Of a stretch of 64,000 nt of DNA, positions 1 to 10,200 are shown one piece after another. The stretch covers positions 19,215,001-19,279,000 of the forward strand of contig JAYKKT010000089.1 of the NCBI GenBank assembly GCA_036023115.1. The letters run 5' to 3'. The stretch comes from Brasenia schreberi (lineage: Eukaryota > Streptophyta > Magnoliopsida > Nymphaeales > Cabombaceae). Numbering within the stretch: position 1 is the first letter of the stretch; each line of letters opens with the position of its first letter. Under the pieces are notes generated by a model. The model ran no database searches. It worked only from the letters and a program-made list of their open reading frames with translations, and was not told the DNA's origin. A program made the position numbers and the translations under genes.

Positions 1-192
1 CTCATGACTCCAAATGGATCAGATTTTGATCCATTTGGATCCACGTGACTCACTTACACATTTCTACTTACATAACATAAAAACAATAAGGAAAAATACA
101 CAAAAAATTAAATCGCTCTTCAACATATAAGGCAGCTACTAAGCAAGCCAAACAATTCTTCGTGTCAATCAGGTACCTCCCAGAATGAAACC

Positions 193-420
193 AGTATTCA
201 AAAGTTAGCTCAGGGAAAAATAAGCTGTTTGTATGCTAGCTTTTCAACACTTTCAAAATGGATATTCTTTTAGAGCTTTATTCACGAGATAAAATGTCGA
301 TATAGAAGTATTAAAAAGTTGGCTCAGGGAAAAATAAACTGTTCCTATGCTAGCTTTTCAATACTTTCAAAATGGATATTCTTTTAGAGCTTTATTCATG
401 AGGTAAAATGTCAATATAGC
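193..420. repeat. 114-bp tandem duplication in MFP2 intron 6
   Basis: Copies at 193-306 and 307-420 align without gaps at about 90% identity (shared pieces include CTCAGGGAAAAATAA and TTCAAAATGGATATTCTTTT). It lies in the intron and has no coding content. The remaining sequence at 1-192 and 421-912 shows nothing recognisable apart from an imperfect roughly 75-bp repetition around 775-910. Confidence 0.8.
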
Positions 421-927
421 AGTCGAACTCCAGTAAGTCAAATCTCCTTAAATAGGCATCTATATGAAGCAAAATCCATCCTTTTCTTTTTAAGGCAAAT
501 AGAGGTTTATATATTATAGTGTGCTTCAGAATCCATTCAGAAATAGAAGTTACTCCATAAAATGCTTCGAGCATCTTGACAGCATGAAAGCAGAAGCATG
601 GGTAGCAGAAAGATTTCTTGTTTGTAATTTTCAAAGACACATTTGACATGCATTTTTCTGAGAGGAAACCCAGATTTTTCTCGCCGTTTACAGAACTAAG
701 ATGATAACCATACAGTAAAAGAAAAATAGTATGAGGATAGGAGAAGGTAAACGCCTTGGATTTTTTCTTTTCAGTATGGCTCGTCCAATGGAAATGTTGT
801 GTGTTCCAGAAACACCAAATCTCGTATCCTTTTTTAGAGAATACCCAAAATTTTTGATTTCACGTAGTTGCTCCCCTTGGAAGTGTCATACATTCCAGAA
901 ACACCAAGCTTTATAAGTTTCTCTTAT

Positions 928-1043
928 ACAACAACAACAACAACTAAGCCTTTTCCCATACTAGACAGGGTCGGCTACATGGATTCTTTGTTTCCACAGA
1001 GCCCTGTCATGTGCCATGTTAGCACTTACCTCTTTTAATACAT
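928..1043 (-). mobile_element. 116-bp 5'-truncated RTE-like LINE 3' end
   Basis: On the minus strand this ends in the same tail as the LINE at 4680-6201 (AAAGAATCCAT, then AGTATGGGAAAA-GCTTAGTTG) followed by five TTG repeats. It is flanked by a 15-bp direct duplication with one mismatch: ATAAGTTTCTCTTAT at 913-927 and ATAAGTTTCTGTTAT at 1044-1058. The insertion is severely 5'-truncated, has no coding capacity, and sits in MFP2 intron 6. Confidence 0.85.
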
Positions 1044-1188
1044 ATAAGTTTCTGTTATCAGAAGAAAAAAAGCTCCAAACATGTTTATTATCACGCAAGC
1101 ATAGAAGAAGCTTGATAAATATACTTCTGAAATCAATATTGCTCATTATACATCACAACCAATTGAAGGAATTTTTTTAATAAATTAC

Positions 1189-1270
1189 CTCCGAATCCAG
1201 GGATTATTCCTAGTTGAAGTTCTGGAAGACCCAGCTGAGCAGAAGAGGTTGAAATGCGTCCATGACATGC
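1189..1270 (-). CDS. MFP2: MFP2 exon 6 (second catalytic Glu)
   Basis: 82 bases, with acceptor AG at 1272-1271 and donor GT at 1188-1187. It encodes ACHGRISTSSAQLGLPELQL followed by GIIPGFG; Glu137 is the second catalytic glutamate. The next expected exon (GTQRLPRLVG in the family) was searched for between 1 and 1186 on this strand and not found, so intron 6 is longer than 1.18 kb and continues off the left edge. Confidence 0.94.
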
Positions 1271-4200
1271 CTGATCGATTCATTCATGCAATCAGTATAC
1301 CATGTCAAGAAGGCCCATTGCACCAAGAAAAAGAATTAGGACAAAAAATAGTGCATACCATTGCAACCTCAAGTCCACCGCCCAGAGCAATTCCATCAAT
1401 AGCAGCAACTGAAGGTTTCCTTGCACCTATATCATGGAAGAATGAGCATTGCTAGATATACAAAGAAAAATCCAAGGTAAGAATAATAACCACTACCTTC
1501 GAACATATTGGTAATCATATCGATGGATAAATAACCTGGTTTTGGAAGCTCCCCTAAACAAATATATAGAATATTTAGCAGATGAACCAAAACGACTTTC
1601 AGTTGGCAATTACAAGTAAGCATTTTACATACTGGACCCTTTCTGTACTCCCTCAAACGCAGTGATATCAAAACCTCCAGAAAATTTACCATTTGCACCT
1701 GCATAGAGTAGATAATTAGGCACATGCAGGTCATCATTCCCATACTCAACAAAGACAGACACTAATCGTATCCACTACCTGTCAACACAATTGCCTTGAC
1801 GTCATTTCTTTCCAATGCTTTCTTGTAATTCTCTTTCAAGCTATACAATACTGAATGGAGAAAAAAAATTGTTTAAAACAATCAACTAAAGCATTGTAAT
1901 CTCATGAAGAATAATGAAAACTAACAGAAAGGGAAAAGATATGTGCAACAACAGTCGCATATTCGATAAAAAGGAGTGACAACAAAAACATTCATGAACA
2001 AGGCAGGTGGTCATGTTACTTGCTGATGTTCAACAGGACACGTTTTTACATGTTAGCAATGAAGTTATTTTAGCCAAAAAGGTTACTTGTACCATCCAGA
2101 TGTGGAAATGTTGGCAGACGGTACATGTAATCAGAATGAGAAGATGGTCAATACAAAGAATGTTGGAGGTGAAAGGGATAAAGAAGAAGATAAAATGTTT
2201 TGTTCGTTTAGGATTTGGAATATGTTAAAGATCACCTTAACCAACAGCCTTAATGATGAATGAAGGACAGTTATCATATAGTATACCTTCTTCAGATATT
2301 AAACAGAATTCCTTTCTTATGAATTACTTAGAGGCAACAAAACCATAATCCCTCTCTCCCTCCCTTTTGAGAACAAGCCATAAGTGCATACATCCCGGTA
2401 GTTTATGCATAAACACATAAGTATATATATAATGAACAAAAATCTTGGTATTCATGCACTTTGGGTGAATTTGACTGCACATAGAGACTTCTCATGGTTC
2501 TTGAGCTTCAGAAACTACTTTGGATGAGCACATAAGATAGGTCCAATTCCACCAAAATGCTACTACAGAACAAGGCATTCCATTCAAATTTTGTTCAAAT
2601 TATTCCTGCTAAATGAAGCATGCCAAACTATTGGGGGAGATTCAACCTATATAAAAATAGGTGAATGCAGTGTTAGTCATATCAATTTTGTATGTCTGTA
2701 TCATACTATATGGGCCAATATGTATTGTCTCCCTTGAGATTTCGAAATGATGCAGGCCTCACATCAGGGAAGGCCATTGAATCGGCCTGTTTCACATGAT
2801 ATGGGCCTGTATCCTGAAATAAACAATGCTGGCCTAAATCTCAAGATACAGGTGATGCACCCTACATGTGAACCGAGCACCCCATTGTTGAGCAAGCTGG
2901 GGCTTCTACAGCCCTTCTTGTCTCATGTCCACCATCTACACTCATGTAGAGAGAAATTTTGCTAGTTCTCTTGTGAGCCGAAGCTTTTTCGGGCTTGTAC
3001 GTATGATTTTTTCATGTTTTGAGGTATAAACCTTTTTTTCTTTAAATTTCTTAGTTTTTGTTTCATTTCATGTATGAGTCATTGTTTTCCTTAATTTCAC
3101 TCATCCATACACTATGGGAGGAAGATTTGTTGGTTTCTTGGTCGTTTACAACTTTTTCAGCTTTGTGGTTGTGATTTCTCATTGCTTTTAAGGTATAATG
3201 AACTATAAACTGTTGTTTCTTTTATTTCTTCGAACTTTTTGTTGCATTTGATGTAAGCATCATTGTTTTTCATCACGTAAAGCATTTGGGTTTATTGTTG
3301 AGGATTAATGTCGAAACTTGACGTTCTAATGACATGGCATGGGAATGGTGTACCTTAACAAGAAATAGTAGACTGAGGGTTTGTAATTTCTGTGATAAAC
3401 TCATGAGTGGTGGAGTATCCAAACTAAAGCATCACTTGATGAAAAATAGAAAGGAGGTTGCTTCCTACATAGGTAGAGTTAGGAAAGTGTTAAAAGTATT
3501 GTATGCAAATGACACATGGTATGGTTGATAAGAGGCATGACAAAGAAAAAGCAGGATTGTGGGAGGAAGTGGATGGCAACTATACCATTCCTTATGCCAG
3601 ATTAGAAGCTGGTAGTTTTGGAGTGAGAAGGGGAAGAGGTTTTAGGAAGAGGAAACAAGCCATAGAAGATGGATAGGTAGAGGAAGATCACCTTATTCTG
3701 CACCTTTTGACATATAATCATTTTCTCCTAGTACTGGCTTTCAACCTTGTATTTGTGCTACTATGCTACATAACAAATCCATGATGAGACAAATCTAGTC
3801 TAGGCAAGGAGGTGCTTTCATGATGCATGTATCATATTTAATGTTGCAAATTTATTTCATTTTCAAGCAATAGCATATGCCATCAGCAACATAGGGATAA
3901 GATATAAGATGACTTTCATCGTCAACTTGAGAGGAAAATTGTTAAATAAGATTGTTATTAAAGTGCAATAATATTGTGTTTCTTCAAAAAAGTCATTGAA
4001 GGAGATTGGGTGCAGTATCATGGCATATGGATACATAGATAGGCCAAGAAGCACCTTATCAAACTTCCTCGTTTATTGTCAAAGGGGCTTATGTTTCTAA
4101 AATCTCTTGAGTCATCAAATCCACACCTTAGAGGATTAGAAGGAAGAACTCATCAAGGTGATCTATGAGGTTAGATGTAAAAAATGTGATCAAATTCATT

Positions 4201-7200
4201 ACAGATAATGCTGCTAACTATAAAGCAACTTCAAAAGAACTAGTTAACACTTATTACACTTTTTATTAGATACCTTGCATAACACACTATGTAGACCTCA
4301 TGCTTGAGGATATAAGAGAGATAAATGAGGTAAAAGCCACAATTCAGTGCTGCCAAGACATCACCAGATTCATCTATACCATGAATTGTCTTGTGTATAC
4401 GAGGAGATATACTTTTGGTTTAGAACTTCTTTGTACTGCTTATATTAGATTTGTTACTAATTTCTTATTTGTGCAAAATATTATGAAGCAAAATATTTCT
4501 TATTTGTGCAAAATATTATGAAGCAAAAACAAGCTTTGAAGTAAATCTTTACTTCATAAGAGTTGCAACAATTTGCATACTTACATCAAAATAGGAGAAA
4601 CAAAAAGGTTAATAAATTTCAGACATGTCCTTCAAGGGTGCATTTTAGAAATTTTCTATGATCATTTAAAATCACATATCTTTCGAAAGTATGAAAAATC
4701 ATAAGAGAGACAAGCATCACTTGGCTTATAAGATTATTTAATGAAATATAGAGAGAGATGTATGAGAAATGGAAAAGGAGTATAGTTATACCCATATATA
4801 AGAACAAGGGAGACGTCCAGAATTATGAGAATTATCAAGGTATCAAGTTTATAAGCCATATTATGAAATTATGAAAAAGAACTACTGAACATAGATAGAG
4901 ACAAGTATCAAGTACAACAAAGTCAATTTGGATTTATGCCAAAGAGATCTAGTATTGAGGTTATTCACCTATTGAGACGTCTTATGAAATATTTTAGAAA
5001 AAAAAGAACCTTCACATGGTATTTATTGATCTAGAAATCGCTTATAATAGGATACAAAAAGATATTTCAAAAGAGAGGTCCACTGACATTCATCAATCTT
5101 ATAAGAGACATGTATCATGATGCACAAACATGTGTGAGGACTCATGAAGAAATGAAAGATTTCTTTGAAGTTAAATATTGGGTTAGATCAAAGATTAGCT
5201 TTAAGTCCATATTTATTTTTATTGGTCAATGACGAGTTAACAAAACATATTCAAGATAAAGTATCTTAGTATATGTTATTTGCGGATGATATTGTATTAA
5301 TGGATGAGTCCAAAGAAAAGTTAATAGAAAATTGGAACTATGGAGAGAAACATTAGAAAGTAAAGCGTACGACTTAATAGAACAAAGACAAAATATATGG
5401 AATATAAGTTTGATTATTTGGTTACTTCAGGTGACACATAAATTAAGATTGGCACACATTCTATCTCTCGTAAGAAAAGTTTTAAATACTTGAGGTCAAG
5501 TTTTTAGAGTAATGGAAAAATTGATAGAAATGGTACACAAAATTAATCCAGGTTGGTTAAAATAAAGAGATGCATTACTCTTAAGGTATATGTGACAAGA
5601 AGATATCATTAAAGTTAAAAGGTAAATATTATATAACAACAACCTGTTATGTTATATGGTTATGAGTGTTGGAGAGTTACAAGAAGATATCATTAAAGTT
5701 GAAAGGTAAATATTATAGAACAGTGACCTCTATATTATATGGTTCTATGTGTTGGAGAGTTAATCATCAATATATACAAAAGATGCCCGTGGTAGGAATG
5801 AAGATGTTGTAATGGATGAGTGGTGGCTACGTAAGGAAAGACCATATACATAATGAGGTTATTAGAAACAAATTGAGAGTGATATCAATAGATGATAAAT
5901 GAGAAAATTTATTTAAGATGGTTTGGACACATAGAAATCTTACCAAAAGAAGGTAAGATAAGAAGGTATGGACACATAGAAAGCTTACCAAAAGAAGGTA
6001 CAATAAGAAGGTACGAGAAACTAGACGGTGAAAATACTAAAAGAGGAAGGGGCAGACCACAAAAGTATTGGAAGGAAATAATAAAGAATGATCTAGCTTA
6101 TATTGAGTTAAGTGCTAGGATGATACATAATCAAGTCGTATGAAAACAAAGAATCCATATGGCTAACCCCCATCTAGTATGGGAAAAAGCTTAGTTGTTG
6201 TATTTAAAATCACATATGTGTACTTGCCACTAAAGATTTTAAGGTTAGCTCATAAGGAAGTAAGCTACGTTTATGAAGTCATGGATAAGGTTAAGGAGGG
6301 TATTATAAGTAACTTATTTGGAAGGAAGAGTGATTATGTACCTTCATGAAAAATCATTAATAATAAGTAGAACAAACAATTGCATCATCCTACTACTATC
6401 TAAATCCAACGTTTAGGTATTTTGTTACTTTGAAGAGGGACACTGAGGTTAATAGAGGTATAATTCGTTTTATTAATAAATTACTCCACATGAGAATAGA
6501 ACATACGCCATATACTGAGAGATGGTCATATGTTATGGTTCGCATCATCTATCAGACTTGTCACCGTACCAAGATGCACCTAGCAAATTTAGACTTATGT
6601 TTATATTTGTTTTCAAGTAAGTGTTATGTAGCCAATAACATGCTACAGCATCCCCTATAGCATATTTGTGGTCCTTGCAATGTTATAACAATGACTTCAG
6701 TGTTATCCGTATCGCACCGTATAGGCCACCACGATACGATACGGGAGCCAGTATCGTAAATGCGAGTGTATCACACCGTATCGTACGATACGGGCCGTAT
6801 CGCACAATACGCCCTAGGACCCTTATAAAGGGTCCCTGGCCGACCGAAACCCGCGATTTTTCGTGGGTTTCCTCTCTTCTTTTGGGTTCATCAAGCTCCC
6901 TAAGAGTCGGTTTTCGCCTCCTTGGTGTTCAAAGCTCTAAAATCGTGCCCTATGGTTTCCGTGCAAGCCTCCAAACTCGGATTTAGGTATATTTTTAATG
7001 TTTTTTCCATTTTTTTCTTTTATATTGGTTGTTTTTTGTGTTATTTCGTTTTTTTTTAATGACAAAATATGAAGTTATTAAGTGTGTATATACGATTTTT
7101 ATTGCATTCATGAAGTGAGAGACACTCCATTGAGTGTTATTTGAAGATTGAGGATTTACGAAGTGCTTTTATTTTCAGGTTTTTGTTTGAATTAAAGTAC

Positions 7201-10200
7201 TCTATTGAGATGGCAGGAAGAGGTGGTAGAGACTCCCATTATCGGTCTGATGATCCGGCATGGCAGTGGGGTATACCAGTTGAGGGTTGCAGGTTAAAAA
7301 TTAGATGCTTATTTTGTGAAAAGGTGGTTAGTGGTGGAATTTCAATGTTGAAACACCACCTAGCAGGAACCAGAAAAGAAGTTGCTCCATGCACAGGCAG
7401 AGTTAGAAGTGTCCCAGAAGGTATTAAATGGCAATGCTTGCAGATGATTGAGAGCATACAGGAAAGGAGACAACAAAAAGATGATTTCCAGATGTGTGAA
7501 GAAGCTGATGATGCTACTGCCACTGGAGTTGGATTCACTAATAGTTTGCCTTCAGATACTAGAACAGAGATTGGTAGTAGCAGTTCGCGAGCACCTAGCA
7601 GGGGAAAGAGGGTTGCAGCTGAAGACTTTGGAGGTGAAAGAAGAGAAAGTTCAGGAAGGAGTAGAGGAAGAACTTCTTCTACCATACATTCATTCTTTCC
7701 TCCTTCCACTACACTTGGTGCTCAACCTAGAATTCGTGCTGCTATGGCTTCAGAACAACTGCATGATTAGGCAGACCTTGCAGTGGGAAGATGGTTTTAT
7801 GATGCATGCATTCCATTTAATGCAGCAAACAGTTTTCATTTTCAAGTAATGGCAGATGCAATTGCTAACATTGGTCCAAAATACAGGATGCCCTCTTATA
7901 AGAAGTTGAGTGGGAAGATATTAGATCAGACCGTCATTGAAGTGCAGCAATATTGTATGCTAGAAGCAGTTCTTCCTCTACTCCTTCCTTAACTTCTTTT
8001 TCTACCACTTCTAAAGTCTTTAGCAACCCTCTTTTTCCCGCTAGGTGCTCGTGAATTGCTACTACCAATCTCTGTTCTAGCATCTGAAGGCAAACTATCA
8101 GTGAATCCAAATCCAGTAGCATCATCATCTTCTTCAAACATCTCCAAATCATCCTTTTGTTGTCTCCTTTCCTATATACTCTCAATCATCTGCAGACATT
8201 GTCATTTAATACCTTCTGGCAAACTTTTAACTCTGCCTGTACATGGAGCAACTTCTTTTCTAGTCCCTGCTAGGTGGTGTTTTAACCGTGAAGTTCCACC
8301 ACTAACTACCCTCTCACAAAATAAACATCTGATCTTTAATCTGAAACCCTCAACTGGTGTACCCCACTGCCATGCCGGATCATCAGACTTAGAATGGGAG
8401 TCTCTAACAGCACTTCCTGCCATCTCAATTGAGTATTTTAATTCAATAAAAAACCTAAAAATAAAAGCACTTTGTAAATCCCAATCGTCAAATAACACTC
8501 AAATAGTGTGTCTCCCACTTCATGAATGCAATAAAAATCATACCCACACACTTAATAACTTCATATTTTGTCATTCAAAAAAAGAAAAATACAAAGAAAA
8601 TAAAAAACAACAAATACAAAGAAAAAAATGAAGAAATACACTAAAAATATACCCAAATTTGAGTTAGGAGGTTTGCACGGACATCGTAGACACGTTTTTG
8701 GAGCCCTGAACACCAAGGAGGCCAAGAACCACGTTAGGGGAGCTTGTGGAGCTATGAAGAAACCAAGAAAACCCACAAAAACGTGGATTTTCGTTCGGCC
8801 AGGGACCCTTTATCGTACGATACGAGAGATACACATAACACTGATTCCAGATTTTGCTTCTTGCTTTCTCGTGGAAAAAACGTTCTCTCTCCTAGGGAAA
8901 ATGTTCTCCTTCTATCTGTCTCTGCCTATGTGCATGAAGTCACAAAAAAGAATAATAAGTTTTTGCTTTTTCCCATTTTATTTCTTTCTCTTGTTCTTCT
9001 TCTATTCCTCTATTTTTTTCATGTTTTCTTTATTTTATATGAAAAGGTTCAGTCGTAGGAATTAGCTTTGTGTTTGTGGATGTAGTTAGTTGAGGATAAA
9101 CAGCAGTATGTCTTTGTATAGCTAGTTTTGTGTCAATTTCAACTTCTCTAAACGTTCTCTGTGTTAAATTGTTTCTTTATCTTGTTTTGATTTCTTTTTA
9201 GTTTCTGGCTATTATGCTTTTTGAATTAGTTTTAGTTTATCTTTTCTTTATTTTGTTCTTGTTTTCTTTCTCCATTCTTTTGGCATCATGTTAAAGATTT
9301 AGAATATGTTTATTATCTTAGTGTTCTATAATCAGCTCAGTTTTAGTTTATGCTATTTTTTGAATTGGTTTTAGTTTTAATGCTCTGTATTTATTTTCTG
9401 TCTTTGCGTCACTATAATTGGCTTAGTTTCCCGTTCAGTATCATGTTAGAATGTTTTAATCAACCGTAGGTGGCAGTTTGCTGGCTACAAAGTAGAATCT
9501 AAAGATTCTAAACTTCTTCGCATACTCTAGAAACTAGATTCTTGAAATTGATTTTCTTTATTTTAATTTCAGCTTGTCATGGTGCCACTCGACGTTTTGA
9601 AATTTTCCACTTTACTACACTCTACCGTGTTTTTTCTTGCTAGAGAGAAAGTTTTTTGCTCTTGGTCATTGTTGCATTAATTTCTTAATTTGTTTAGTTT
9701 TGCTAGATAGAGATTTTCACTATTTTTAGGTTAGATTCTTCAATGCTAGTTGCAGCGGTTGCTTATATTTATATCTTTGTTTTTTAATTTAACAATTCAA
9801 CATGCATAATGTACCATATAGACTTTATTATTTGTTTGCGAATAATTTGTTAGATTGATTCTAATTCATGAATGTGCTGGATACATGCTTCTTTGTTTTT
9901 TCCCGAAATTAGGAGAATTCGGCATAGATATTTTTAATTTAAAATTTAAGATAATAGTGACCGTTAAATCTGTTATAACCTCACTATATTCCTGCAACTA
10001 TATTAGGTCAATTGCTGGCAATCCGCTAACAACTATTGATAACATAAAGTGTCTTATATCTTATATTTTAGATTATATACTTATATACATTATGATGTAT
10101 GGTGAAATGGATTCGACAATAATTGCCCACAGAGACTTTGCAATCAGGGTTGTCGAAGTTGCAAAAGAAATTGGAGTATCTTTAGCACATCCATACAAAA

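Larger units (their letters stand above)
4680..6201 (+). mobile_element. RTE-like LINE, 5'-truncated, inserted in the hAT transposon
   Basis: Flanked by a perfect 16-bp target duplication ATTTAAAATCACATAT (4664-4679 and 6202-6217). It ends in GGGAAAAAGCTTAGTTGTTG, the typical plant RTE tail. Inside is degenerate reverse transcriptase (about 4900-5330, with QFGFMPKRSS and a FADD box near 5280) and a C-terminal arginine-rich domain (5892-6143). About 1.5 kb remains of a roughly 3-kb family, so the 5' half is missing. It must be younger than the hAT it interrupts. Confidence 0.85.
6698..8843. mobile_element. Palindromic hAT derivative (two transposase 5' ends in inverted orientation)
   Basis: Both outer ends carry a hAT terminus in inverted orientation: CAGTGTTATCCGTATCG at 6698 and, on the minus strand from 8843, CAGTGTTATGTGTATC. 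The left arm (6698 to about 7683) and right arm (about 7961-8843) are inverted copies of the same promoter-proximal and BED-finger coding region, with roughly 85-90% similarity by eye and indels. A single-copy spacer of about 280 bp contains further transposase sequence. The flanking 8-mers AATGACTT (6690-6697) and ATTCCAGA (8844-8851) do not match, so a simple insertion is not demonstrated. Confidence 0.78.

Noticed and set aside
771..912. Possible next MFP2 exon (a GGAACACACAAC word on the minus strand looks like the start of GTQRLP)
   Set aside because: The frame does not continue into the family sequence, and the word is part of an imperfect local repetition.
1249..1455. Plus-strand ORF of 68 residues
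   Set aside because: Antisense shadow of MFP2 exons 5 and 6, whose minus-strand frames match the enzyme precisely.
1432..1752. Minus-strand 106-residue ORF as a single protein
   Set aside because: It runs through two introns of MFP2; only the spliced segments 1633-1698 and 1497-1553 are coding.
6698..8843. Simple hAT insertion with an 8-bp target duplication
   Set aside because: The flanking 8-mers AATGACTT and ATTCCAGA do not match, so I call it a palindromic derivative without claiming a clean insertion.
8561..9065. Hydrophobic and Phe-rich ORFs on both strands near 8.6-9.1 kb
   Set aside because: T-rich and A-rich low-complexity sequence at the palindrome edge; no family match.
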